In this document: positions 1 through 9,319 of the stretch, piece after piece | Position numbering within the stretch: the stretch's first letter is position 1 | Layout of the letters: every line of letters begins with the position of its first letter | From: Glomus cerebriforme | Lineage: Eukaryota > Glomeromycota > Glomeromycetes > Glomerales > Glomeraceae | Direction: 5' to 3' | NCBI GenBank assembly: GCA_003550305.1 | Contig: QKYT01000227.1 | Coordinates: 1-19,645, forward strand | Length of the DNA stretch: 19,645 nt | Notes under the pieces: generated by a model | What the model was told of the DNA's origin: nothing | Databases searched by the model: none | What the model saw: only the letters and a program-made list of their open reading frames with translations | Position numbers and translations under genes: made by a program

Positions 1-713
1 AAATTTAGCCGAATCGTCACATGCCGAAACTTCTTATTTCGACTAGTGGTAAGGGATAAATTATAATTCCACTTGGTAGATTTGGGAATAGGGATCAACT
101 GTGATAATTTCCATTTTTTGGATATAATGGCAGTTGATAATGACAGACCAGTAAATTTGGCAAAGATTTCGTGAATGGAAAGGGAACACTTCTTAATCAA
201 GATATATCCTACTTTGGAGATGCTTGAAGTTGAGTCCAATTTGGAGGTACTTTTAGCCATTCATCAAAATCTGGTTGTACAGTTAAAAAAGAATAAATAT
301 CATCATTAATTGCATCTATTAGGTGATATATATCAGCCCATTCGTCAGATAAGATGTTAAATTTATGCAAATGTTTTCTGAAGATTTTTTGAAAGGTAGT
401 AGTGGCTTCCTTCTTAACATCTTCTGCCTCTATTAAAAGAGTTTTATTAGCAGTATTGACAGCAGTATGTAATTTATCAATAACTATTTTCTTTGAGAAG
501 CATTATAAAATGGAGTTTAACATTCTTTTTTGGGCATCAACAATGTTATGATTTCTTCTGTTAATGGCCTCTTTGATATTTTTGTCTCATTCTTTATTGT
601 AAAGTTGAAGCAAGAGGAATTTTTGATAATCAATTCATATACGATTTGATTCATGCTATATTGGTGAAGATAGGTCATCTTTTTCATGAGCAAATGCTAA
701 CAACTGGGATAAT
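1..713 (-). pseudogene. Decayed LINE reverse-transcriptase fragment, cut by the window edge
   Basis: Read on the minus strand, one frame runs from about 713 to 252 (about 154 codons) with only four stops (TAG, TGA, TGA, TAA). A one-base frameshift near 250 then shifts to a second frame that continues to the window edge. The first frame includes FRKHLHKFNILSDEWADIY, which resembles the linker before the RT domain of non-LTR elements. The second includes GYILIKKCSLSIHEIF and WKLSQLIPIPKSTKWNYNLS, resembling the start of the LINE RT fingers region (the WK..IYPIPK..DWNYNLSNTRPI type). The similarity is recalled, not searched. Three of the four stops fall where Trp would fit (P-I-stop-H-E-S, N-R-I-stop-I-D-Y, N-K-E-stop-D-K-N). 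The element is non-functional; its RT palm would lie left of position 1. The last bases at 1-35 (TTTAGCCGAATCG) may belong to a different repeat. Confidence 0.7.
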
Positions 714-1217
714 TTTATATAATTATAATTTTATTTATTTTAAAATTACTTTTCTAATAAATATATTAAAAAAAACATTTTTTTTATAAATTATAATTAA
801 AAATTTTATTAAAATTTATTAAAAATCTTTAAAATCAGAATCCAGATTATTATATTGGCTAACATTAAACATAATTCTGACTAAATTTAAAAATAATGTG
901 GGCTAAAACCATCTGATTAGTTTCAAAAAATTTTAATTTTCACTTTTCTTAATATCTTACTACTGTTACTTCCTCTTTTTATTACTATAAATGGGCAGAG
1001 GAAGCAGCAATGACTCTTTCTCTATAAATACTAATGACCTCTATTCATCCATAGTGAAAGGGTAAAAATCTTAAGCATAATAATACTGTGTTCTAATATA
1101 CTTTCAGGTAAGGTGTGAGGGATGACAAGACAATTGAGAGTAATAATATTAGCCATTATCTGCTTCTTTCTAAATACAAGGCTATAGTAAGAAAGTTTCA
1201 CTCCCATGTATACATAA
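714..1217. other. AT-rich stretch without a recognisable gene
   Basis: About 500 bases between the LINE relic and the first copy of the 1218-1604 repeat. The stretch at 714-900 is almost pure A+T. From 960 to 1190 the base composition is more balanced and may be part of the same repeat unit, but I could not align it to the second copy. The short open frame at 1115-1297 shows no domain and crosses the repeat boundary, so I do not call it a gene. Confidence 0.5.
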
Positions 1218-1604
1218 CTTCTAGTATATACATATCTTATTTTTTGCGTTATTCTACAGAAATGATTTTTGCAGGAAAGTTGGCTGAACTTTCATGAACT
1301 CCTACATGCTTTATATCTTGCTAGAAAAAAGATAAGAAGATAAGAATAGTGATTAATATTGTTGTATGATACCAAGAAAGCTTTGAAAGCACATGTAAAT
1401 GAAATCTTCATACCTCTTCATATGTAGATTTACTCTGTAAGACATATAGTTAGTTTTACGCCTGGTAATCTTGAAATTGCGAGTTCCTCAGCTTTTCATA
1501 ACAGTAGTCATTATTTACTTATATAGTATGTCCTGTGTTACAACTAAACCTCCTTTCACATTTTTCTCATATTTGTTCAGAAAAAAAACAGAGGTATTAG
1601 TTAA
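1218..1604 (+). repeat. Unidentified dispersed repeat, copy 1
   Basis: This stretch aligns in direct orientation with 5411-5702. Shared landmarks in order are CATGCTTTATATC (1305 and 5461), ATGTAAATG.AATCTTCATACC, ATGTAGAT.TA, TATTTACTTATA, ACATTTTTCTCA.ATTTGTT and AGAGGTATT.GTTA at the right end. Copy 1 carries about 75 bases after the first landmark that copy 2 lacks. No transposase or RT motif is visible in either strand, and no terminal inverted repeat or target-site duplication was found. The family is unknown; it could be an internal piece of a larger element. The open frame at 1471-1686 lies in the repeat and is not preserved in copy 2. Confidence 0.6.
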
Positions 1605-2455
1605 CATGATTATTTCTTTCAAAATTCTTCTGTTGCACAAATATATTTTACTTGATGTTAGGTATTATCTTTTTAAAGATAGCTGATAATGATTATGCTT
1701 ATGTAATTGACAAGATTGGTTTAACATTCAGGATTTTCATTTATCATGTCTTTGTGCAGTATCAACTCCTTTCCAATAATCCCATTTGTATATCTCCTAG
1801 TATGAAAGTACAAACTTAATGTCAAATAAAGTGACAATAACCTTTGTTATAACTTATGAACATAAAAAAAAACTTACAGACGTTAATACTAAAAACATAT
1901 TTAAATGCAATCGAACCTATTTTTTTTCACATAGCAAAAATTGGATCAGAAAATCCTGGTATATTGATTAAAATATAATCTTTTCTGCAAAATTCATAAT
2001 GTAATTTTTTATTCTTTATATTCTTTATTAATGTGCAAGTTAAAGAAAGTTTCATTAAATATTCTTTCAGTAAATTCTTTTATAAAAAAACTTTATTTTT
2101 TCTTCGCAAATAAAAAATAGAATCTCTACTAATAAATATCCTGATTTAAAACTTCAACAATAACCTCATTGTAAAAATTACTCTTATAATATAAAAATAC
2201 TTCAGTTATATGTCTAATTATTCAATATGAATAGAGACCAAATAAATCAAGTAAACAGATATTCTATAAATTAATGTAAACGATTAAATTTTTCATATAG
2301 TTTCATGTGATCATATTTACTTGTGCAAGATTTAAAATTTAAAGTCTAATTCTATTTAATACATTAAGAAATTATATCTCTAATAGACAGTATTTACCTT
2401 TCTTTATTTCTTGTGCTTGTGAACATTTTTCTTTCATGCAAGTCTTTATATCTTT
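1605..2455. other. AT-rich stretch, no gene seen
   Basis: About 850 bases between the repeat copy and the end of the NYN relic. Both strands are closed by frequent stops. I see no RNA gene, no clear repeat boundary and no coding similarity. It may include the 3' flank of the 2456-3680 relic. Confidence 0.5.
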
Positions 2456-3680
2456 CTATTGGTCAGAGATATTTATGTACAATTTCAAAGAATTATCAGT
2501 ATATTTAAACCAGAAACAAAACAGGTCCAAAGCCTTATAGCATGGCATCACATCATCATACTTAATATCATATTCATCACTAATTTTGAGAAATTTTTTT
2601 TCTAAAGTATTTGCAAGACTATAAGCAGATGTAAATTTTTTGTATAAAGGGTCCAAGTTAATAATAATTGTTTTTAATGATGAAAATTTTGGAAGATCTA
2701 TATTCTTGAGATATTTTGACACTAAAAAAGATGGATTACTTTCTTTATATATGGAATTTAAATAACTCTCAGTTGTAAATAATAATATTTTATTACCTTT
2801 TTTTCAAAACCAAACTTCTACAACCCAATTTTTTGCTAAAACTCTTCATAGAATTGGTCGATAGTCACTATCTCTGGCAAGTAAAATAATCATTTCAGGT
2901 CTTCTTTCAGTATATAATATTTTAGTAATGTGAACCATAATGTCGTCAGTGTCAACTTCTTTTTCTTTATATTTACTTGATTCTAATTTACTTGTGTTAA
3001 ATCCCTTTATTTTTAGCTCATCTCAAAATGGATTGTCATGTGATCCAATAATAATAGGATCATAGCCTAATGATCGACTATCTAGAACTAATCTCAAAAG
3101 GCAATTATAATTAACATTAACTTAATTTTTGTAAATGTTTTCCTTGTTTGCAACATTTTTACTTCCTTGGATATAGATATTTGACTCATCAATGAATACA
3201 AAAGCCAATTGTATGTTAGATTCGACTTCTATAAGAAAAGATATTTAATAAATGTAATGTTTATCTGTATTTATATGAAAACTAAAAAATAAAGCTATAA
3301 TGGTAATAATGTATAAAAAAACTCACCAATACATTAAATTTCACAAGTTTCAAAAGGATATGTGCTCACTTTATATTCGGTTGTGTAGGAAATTCATTGC
3401 TAATTCTCAACCTTCCAGATAACTCAGTATCACCAAGAGTGTCTTGGATGTTAATATTAATATTTGCACAATTATTAATGATTTCTTCATTAACGTTGAC
3501 AAGAGAAAAATTTATTTTCCATAATTCAATATATTTAGTTGGAATATTAAGCATCTGAAATGTATTAATTTTACTTTTTAATATTCTAATACTGTTAACT
3601 CTTTCAGTATTCACAGATATCTGAAAGTTTCGATTGTAAGGATTCTCTCTTAAGATAAAACAATTTAAATGGATAATCAT
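2456..3680 (-). pseudogene. Crinkler (CRN) header plus NYN ribonuclease-like domain, decayed
   Basis: Exon A (3680 to about 3327) starts with ATG and reads MIIHLNCFILRENPYNRNF, then LKSKI, then YIELWKINFSLVN. This is the LNC..LK..I..LWK pattern of the ubiquitin-like CRN header. A GTGAGT donor at 3326 and a TATAG acceptor at 3229 give a plausible intron (3229-3326). Exon B (3228-2456) keeps one frame for about 257 codons and carries NYN/PIN-like landmarks: AFVFIDESNIYIQG, GYDPIIIGSHDNPF, KEVDTDDIMVHITK, LLARDSDYRPIL and NWVVEVWF. The acidic positions expected for the NYN metal site (FID, VDTD, DSD) are present. Broken features: one TGA in exon A (3366-3368), one TAA and three TGA in exon B, and the proposed splice does not keep phase. 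CRN headers belong to modular effector-like proteins; NYN domains are usually RNases. Function in the intact parent is inferred only. Confidence 0.65.
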
Positions 3681-4394
3681 GATTTATTAAAATTTGTAAT
3701 ATGAAGATAAAGAAGGTAAAAAGAAATTAAGAAATTTGAAATTTTGAAATTTTGAAAATTTATATAAGAAATCAGTTATACGAGTTACATCATTTTCTAT
3801 GACTATTTATTATTTTAACTAAATAAAAGTCACGTCATGCAATATTATTATAGTATTAATTTAGTATATAATATATTTAAAAATACACCTACTTAAAATA
3901 CACTCCATAATACTGATCTTATAAACTTTACAGTATTATTCATTGGTTGATGACATTTATTGTTCCAGATCTGAAATTTTTTACATTAATATATTATTTT
4001 ACTATAACAATCTAAATCTAATCAAAGCGAAATACTTGCTAAATTATATGAATTGCTTTATATAAGAAGGATATAATAGTAATTCAGGAAAAACTTGGTA
4101 TTAATACCAATGCAAATCAAGTGATATTATATCAAAACAAGAAAGCATTTACAGAAAAAACACTTGCTAATCTTAATATTGATGGTATATGATAAGGTAA
4201 ATCTGTATTAAAGCTTCGATCTGAATAGAATCCATTTACATTCTTTGCTTTTTAAAACTTGAACTAAGGCTATTTTTTCAGAAGTTAGTGTTCACAGATC
4301 AAAGTACTAAATGGTTAACTTGCATCATGGCTATAATATGCCTAACACTTACTAAATATTTTTTTGTATACACACATTATAACAACATTATGTA
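3681..4394. other. AT-rich stretch with one possible ubiquitin-like fragment
   Basis: This holds the upstream flank of the CRN-NYN relic and no complete gene. At 4055-4192 (plus strand) an open frame includes IQEKLGINTNANQVILY and KTLANLNIDG before a TGA. It resembles the ubiquitin stretch from the central helix to the TL..YNI turn. It has no visible start codon, and the match is short, so I do not list it as a separate gene. Confidence 0.35.
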
Positions 4395-4678
4395 TTAAAG
4401 ATTATAATTTTCTTGATTACTAGTGTCTACATCTTCACTTGCAAACCACATATAACTATTAGCTCCATATTCTTTAGGATTTTCCACATGTACTATTTCT
4501 TCATATGCCTGCCTTCTCTTATTATTAATCTCAATTTTCTAATATCATTTTCCTGAGACATCATACCTAATTTAGAATCGAAGTGGCACTATATGGAAGC
4601 CATGTGTTTCCAATAGGCATCATCATTTATAAACTTTTTGTGACATACCGAACACCAATTTTCTATACCTGTTGACAT
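4395..4678 (-). pseudogene. Small zinc-finger-like protein gene, broken
   Basis: From an ATG at 4678 the minus strand reads MSTGIENWCSVCHKKFINDD, then AYWKHMASI, an in-frame TAG, then CHFDSKLGMMSQEND. The C-X2-C pair followed by H about 16 residues later and a further C-H resembles a C2H2-like finger. A frameshift near 4530 is needed to enter the second open part, which contains RRQAYEEIVHVENPKEYG and ends with TAA at 4395-4397. The two parts together would give a protein of roughly 90 residues. It lies about 80 bases downstream of the second CRN-like header on the same strand, so it could have been a later exon of that gene. I do not recognise the family. Confidence 0.4.
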
Positions 4679-4757
4679 AGTTAAATTCTAAAATTTTTCA
4701 CAAAATGTACATAGGTTTTATTTAAATCTTTAAAATGAGACTCAATTTTATCTATCA

Positions 4758-5017
4758 ACCTAGCCTCTTTTTTCCTACTAAAATACTTTCGATAGATGCA
4801 GAATCATCTTTAATCTTGTCAAGCTTTGTACTATCTTTGGTGCTCTACACTTACCATACTTTACTATTTATGACATCAAAGTCTGAAAATACTTTCCTTG
4901 CTCTTCTAATATTTTCACTTTAAGATCATAAACATCTTTATCTATACTGACAGAGACTCTAAAATAACTTTTAGAATCCAATTCTTTAATAATACTGTTA
5001 AGAGTAAGGTCAGCCAT
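4758..5017 (-). pseudogene. Second CRN-like header fragment, frameshifted
   Basis: An ATG at 5017 (a second in-frame ATG lies at 5020) opens MADLTLNSIIKELDSKSYF, then RVSVSIDKDVYDLKVKILEE. After a one-base frameshift near 4890 it continues as VFSDFDVINSKVW, two stops (TAA, TAG), then STKDSTKLDKIKDDSASIES and GKKRLG before TGA. The order (LTLN.., F.V.I, V..LK..I, FDV......WK) follows the CRN ubiquitin-like header, although the usual LNC is LNS here. It is on the same strand as the CRN header at 3327-3680, about 1.3 kb away, so this may be a tandem or recombined pair of header modules. No C-terminal effector domain is recognisable in the next 350 bases apart from the zinc-finger relic. Confidence 0.5.
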
Positions 5018-5410
5018 CATTTTACAGAAGTATTTATAGACTAATGAATTCAATTTTTTTTGCTAGCTCTATTCAATTGAGATTGACTGTAATCAATGTG
5101 TCTAATAATATAAGAAGAATAATTCTTCTTTTGATATGCCAATCTCTATATAAGTTATAGAAATAAAGATCCAGCTGAGCCAATGGTCAAGATAATATGT
5201 CTTCTATCACTATCCACTATAGATCAATCTCAAAGTATTCTGGGATGAGATCTATCACAAGTTCAGTTTAACCAAATCTCTAACGAAAGATTGTAACTGT
5301 TTGCTCAACATTATTGTATAGAATTCTGATAAAGTGATCATGATAAAACATCTGAGTGTGATATCGCTCATACTCTGTTTTTCTAAAATGCAAAATATCT
5401 GAGAAACTTC
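5018..5410. other. Spacer, no gene seen
   Basis: About 390 bases upstream of the second CRN-like header. It contains a near-perfect short palindrome at about 5109-5129 (AAGAAGAAT-A-ATTCTTCTT). Both strands are otherwise closed by stops and no domain is visible. Confidence 0.45.
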
Positions 5411-5702
5411 GCTTCTATGCAAGGCATATATACATACCTTATTTTACATTATTTTTTTGTCATGCTTTATATCAGACATATGTAAATGGAATCTTCATAC
5501 CTTTTTACATGTAGATCTATCTTACAAGACGCAAAGATAGCTAGCTCTTGTAAATTTTAAAATTACAAAGTTCTTAGCCTTTTATAATATATGCTTCTGT
5601 TATCACTATTTACTTATAGGATAGGTCTTATATTGCATGTAGATCTTCTTTTACATTTTTCTCACATTTGTTTGGAAAAAAAAGATAGAGGTATTGGTTA
5701 GC
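5411..5702 (+). repeat. Unidentified dispersed repeat, copy 2
   Basis: Direct-orientation partner of 1218-1604, shorter by about 75 bases after the CATGCTTTATATC landmark at 5461. The right ends coincide at AGAGGTATTGGTTA, which suggests a true boundary of the repeat there. Divergence is high; by eye it is roughly 70 percent identical in the alignable blocks. The two copies bracket the CRN-NYN and zinc-finger relics. Their coding capacity is nil. Confidence 0.6.
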
Positions 5703-6246
5703 GAATATATATGTGAAATTAATATGCAAAAATATCATACAGATTTAGCATATTTATAAGTATAGAAATATAATAAAAGATATTGCAATTAGAAATTGAT
5801 ATAATTTTACTTTAATCAATAAATTATTAGTGTAAATAGCTATAGAAATTCAGAAAATTTATAATGATTCTAATGATTTTCTTAACCTATTTAAAGATTT
5901 TATTGTAGATAGAAGATACTAAATATATAGATAAATGTAAAAATTTATATATTTATTATTTAACTATAATGTAAGAATTTAGTATACTAACTTTAAATAT
6001 GATATAACTATTGCTGAATATATTTATCAAGAATTTGAAAAGTATTATTTTTAGTAAAATGCTAAAAATTTTTATTTACTTTTGACCAATAGGTCTAAAG
6101 TATAGGTTAGAAATCTTCATATAAATGATAATATTTTTAATAATACTTTTACTCAATTAATAAATATATTTTCTAATAAAGCTATAAAAAGAGCATTAAA
6201 GGATAAAAAATAATCACTAGTCCTTTTATTAAATATAAAAGACTTG
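5703..6246. other. AT-rich stretch, no gene seen
   Basis: About 540 bases with extreme A+T content and stops in all frames. No repeat boundary, RNA gene or coding similarity was found. Confidence 0.5.
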
Positions 6247-6745
6247 TTAATTCGCAATTCGTGAGAAATGGAAAGATCTACATTAGTGATCAGCAAGGCA
6301 ATTTTATAATTAAATTTATTAGTACCTATAATCTGGAGCAGTCAGGTAAATATTGCCATATTTTGATAATTGTTTTGGATCTTTAAAAATAATATATTAA
6401 TTTATGGCTTTCTGGCTACCTTTCATAAAAAGATCATAAGAATATCTTCAAAATTGCAAATTCTAAATGAGGACTGAAATTATGCAATTAGACATTTTCA
6501 TTAAATTTCACTATTAAAATTGCCAGCTGGGGATTATAAATATGGTAAGGTAATAGGGTATGCTATATTTTTTTGCCCATTTTTTTTTGCAATTAATGTT
6601 AGCCAAATTATTTGTAATACTAATTAAAATTATCATAATGCAAATCAGAAGTGCTTTGCTTAATTTAACAACATATAGATTATAACTAAAATGTTCTGCT
6701 AATCATTAATGTCAATCTTTATGTTTCTCATGAATTGCGAATTAA
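6247..6745. mobile_element. Non-autonomous DNA transposon with TIRs and TTAA ends
   Basis: The left end TTAATTCGCAATTCGTGAG (from 6247) is matched by the reverse complement of the right end (ending 6745), TTAATTCGCAATTCATGAG. The inverted match continues inward with AAAGAT..ACATTA.TGAT.AGCA. Over the first 45 positions 37 agree. The outermost TTAA on each side could be a target-site duplication, giving a 491 bp element at 6251-6741, as in piggyBac or Kolobok groups; because TTAA is palindromic it could equally belong to the TIR. No transposase is encoded inside, so it would have moved in trans. The superfamily assignment is tentative. Confidence 0.65.
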
Positions 6746-7269
6746 ATATAATGAACTATTTTATTTAGTTATACTGAAATTTAGTATTTTTTAGAATCTG
6801 ATGAATTAAAAAGTTAAAGAAAAAAAATAACTAATTGCAATTAGTCTTCTAAAGTCTTTATACTTGATTTTTACTTGATAAAAGAAAATCAACTGATCTT
6901 CTATAAACTTTATAATGGTCTTAAGCATTCTTTTATAAGAAAAGAGCTTCAAATTGTTTCATTAAATATAATATTGCTACCCAAATATATTGTATTTTCA
7001 AATATTCTTTTCTTTTTTATTTAGTATAAAATTTGTTTAAAAGTATTGTTTAAGTAATTATTTATTTTAGCTTTATTGTAAACTATAATTTGCTTATTTT
7101 TGAACTAACTAGTATATGAGTTTTTATTACCAGATTTTTTATTTTTAGGCTTATTATCTATAAGAAATTTGTAAATAAGTATAAAGTAAACTTAAATTAT
7201 TTACATATATTAAATTTCTTTTTAAGTATTTTCTTAATCTGCTTTTTTTAGTATTCTAATATTTTTTAT
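6746..7269. other. AT-rich stretch, no gene seen
   Basis: Roughly 520 bases between the TIR element and the coiled-coil relic. There are stops in all frames and no identifiable repeat or RNA gene. Confidence 0.45.
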
Positions 7270-8285
7270 ATATTATTTCTATTATTTGAATGAGATCTAA
7301 GAATTTTTGCATAATACACTACTATAGGACTTCTTTTAACTACTATGCCTAAATCATCTTACTAACTCCTTAAATTCTAGATTTCTTTCTTATTTTTAAT
7401 AATTTTTCTTAAATAGTTGAATTTCTTATTATTTGCTTTTTCTTTATTCTGAATTACTAGATTAAAATTAGCTTTTAAATCATAAATATTCTCTTGCTCA
7501 TCTCTTCTTTATAGATAACTATGATATGTTCTCAACTGGTTTTCAAAAAGTTGCAGATTATGAATATATATTAAAATATAATAATTGTATTATAGTTGCA
7601 AATTATAGTATTATAATACTTATTAGTAAATTCTAATTAAGAATACATCACTAATAAATAGTCTAACTGCTTTAAAATCATATTAAATTAGATCATAATA
7701 AAGAAGCTTGCAATTACTTAAGTTTTTTAGTCTTTTATAATTTTTTAAACTAACTATTTTTTATATAATCTTACTTTTCATATTCTAAAATACTTTAATA
7801 AATTTCAGCTATATTTTTTTTCTTATTTATATAACCTTCTCTTTTTCTATAAAATTGTTATTGCAAATAACTGATTGTTTCATCTAAAAATAGAATTACT
7901 TGTCTAAACTCTTCTAAAATCTTATGCTTAGTTTCATTAAAGTTTTACTATAATTTTATTATAATTTTACAGAGTTTTGTCAGTTTTACCATTTCACTTT
8001 TTATCAAGTTTTACTAATTTTAATAAAACTTTAATATAGTTTTATCAAATTACTATATTTCATCATTTCTCTTATTTGCTAAATCTCTAGTTTTATTAAG
8101 CAATTTTATCTAAAAATATACTTTATTTTAAATAATACAAACCTGTATAAGATTTGTTATTCTTTTTTTTATCTTTAAATAGAATTACTTTCTATTAAAC
8201 TCTTTAGAATTATAGCATTCCTGATGTAAATTAATAAATATATCTAATTGCTTTTTTAGTTTTTGATAGTTTTATTTAATCTAAT
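7270..8285 (-). pseudogene. Coiled-coil coding relic with Gln-to-stop decay
   Basis: Two long same-strand stretches read as Lys/Glu/Gln-rich helical protein once stops are ignored. About 8285-7690 (one frame) includes KKQLDIFINLHQECYNSKEF, KLLNKTRDLANKRNDEI, SEMVKLTKLCKIIIKL and KHKILEEFRQVILFLDETIS. About 7550-7270 (shifted by one) includes ENIYDLKANFNLVIQNKEKA, KFNYLRKIIKNKKEI and GIVVKRSPIVVYYAKILRSH. At 7781-8109 every in-frame stop is TAA or TAG, none TGA, which fits CAA/CAG codons changed by C to T. There is no start codon or complete domain. It may derive from a transposon gag-like ORF or a coiled-coil host gene; I do not recognise the family. Confidence 0.5.
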
Positions 8286-8859
8286 GATCCTTGAATAAAG
8301 TATTATTAATAGGTAGTTTAGGAGATGCTTGAATAAATATTTAAATAAAAGTTTAAACAGAAATTTAAATGGATATTTTTATAAAAGTTTAGATAAAAGT
8401 ACTTAACTTTATTAAAAGTTTGCATACATTTTTTCATTTAAGATACCTATAAATTCTTTAAGCTGATGATAAAATTTTGTCATAATATTTGCAAATTATA
8501 TTTTTTTTATCACTTTTAACTATAATATTAACTTTAATAATCATACTATAATTTAATTATAAATTTTTTTTTAATTAATTAATTTCCATACATATCATTT
8601 TTAATTATAGACTTACTACTAAAAATAAGTTTTTTTAAGCTTTTCAAAGCAGTTCTAATCTTTGCAAAATAAAACTGAAGTATTAATTAATTACTAGCTA
8701 TTAATCTTTTTTAAATCTAGTAATAAAAAGTAAGATGATTAATAAATATTTTTACTCAAATCTTAATAATTCTGAAGTGAAATGTAATAAGCTTTGCATT
8801 TACTTAGAAGATTACTAATATTATTGGAAAACTAAAAAAATATATATCTTATTCTAATT
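8286..8859. other. AT-rich stretch, no gene seen
   Basis: About 570 bases upstream of the coiled-coil relic. Some of it (8280-8400) may be further 5' sequence of that relic, with runs such as TTTAAATAAAAGTTTAAA, but I could not follow a frame through it. Confidence 0.4.
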
Positions 8860-8867
8860 GTAGTAAA
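8860..8867. repeat. Left target-site duplication of the hAT-like MITE
   Basis: GTAGTAAA, identical to the 8 bases directly after the right terminus at 9112-9119. Confidence 0.75.
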
Positions 8868-9111
8868 TAGGGATACGCAATTTGATTTGACATTTGACAT
8901 TTGATTTGAATTTGATTTGAATTTGCAAATTCAAATCAGCTTTTTTTTGATTTGATTCGAATTTGATTTGATTTGATTTGAAAATTCTTTAATTTGATTG
9001 GTCAATTCGACAAATATTTGATATTTGATTCGAATTTGATTCGAACCTGATTTGATTTGACAAATTCAAATTGGCTTCATATTTGATTTGATTTGAGTTT
9101 GAGGAACCCTA
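8868..9111. mobile_element. hAT-like MITE, 244 bp, with 8 bp target-site duplication
   Basis: The element begins TAGGGATACGCAA and its right end, reverse-complemented, begins TAGGGTTCCTCAA. Both match the YARGG-type start of hAT terminal inverted repeats. The flanks are a perfect 8 bp direct duplication, GTAGTAAA (8860-8867 and 9112-9119), the length that hAT transposases make. The interior is a low-complexity array built on TTTGATTTGAA units with short inverted segments (AAATTCAAATCAG). It encodes nothing and would need a transposase in trans. A perfect TSD suggests a comparatively recent insertion. Confidence 0.8.
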
Positions 9112-9119
9112 GTAGTAAA
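9112..9119. repeat. Right target-site duplication of the hAT-like MITE
   Basis: GTAGTAAA, identical to 8860-8867; it abuts the terminal CCCTA of the element. Confidence 0.75.
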
Positions 9120-9319
9120 CTTATTGCTTTTATCTATAATTGATATTTATTACATATTAGAGAATATTATATTATCTAGTACTATGATAGATTATGAACT
9201 AAAACTTTAAACCTGAAATATACTAAGGGCATAATAGGAATGTAATATGTATACTGCAAGTATATTTTTGTTAAATTTATTTAGATTATTATTTTTTATA
9301 AGCTAAAGCTTACTAAAAT

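Noticed and set aside
1115..1686. Two short plus-strand open frames (60 and 71 codons)
   Set aside because: They show no recognisable domain, lie in or next to a dispersed repeat, and are not preserved in the second repeat copy.
8876..9110. CRISPR-like or satellite array of TTTGATTTGAA units
   Set aside because: The units are irregular and lie wholly inside a TIR element with an 8 bp target-site duplication, so they are the interior of a MITE.
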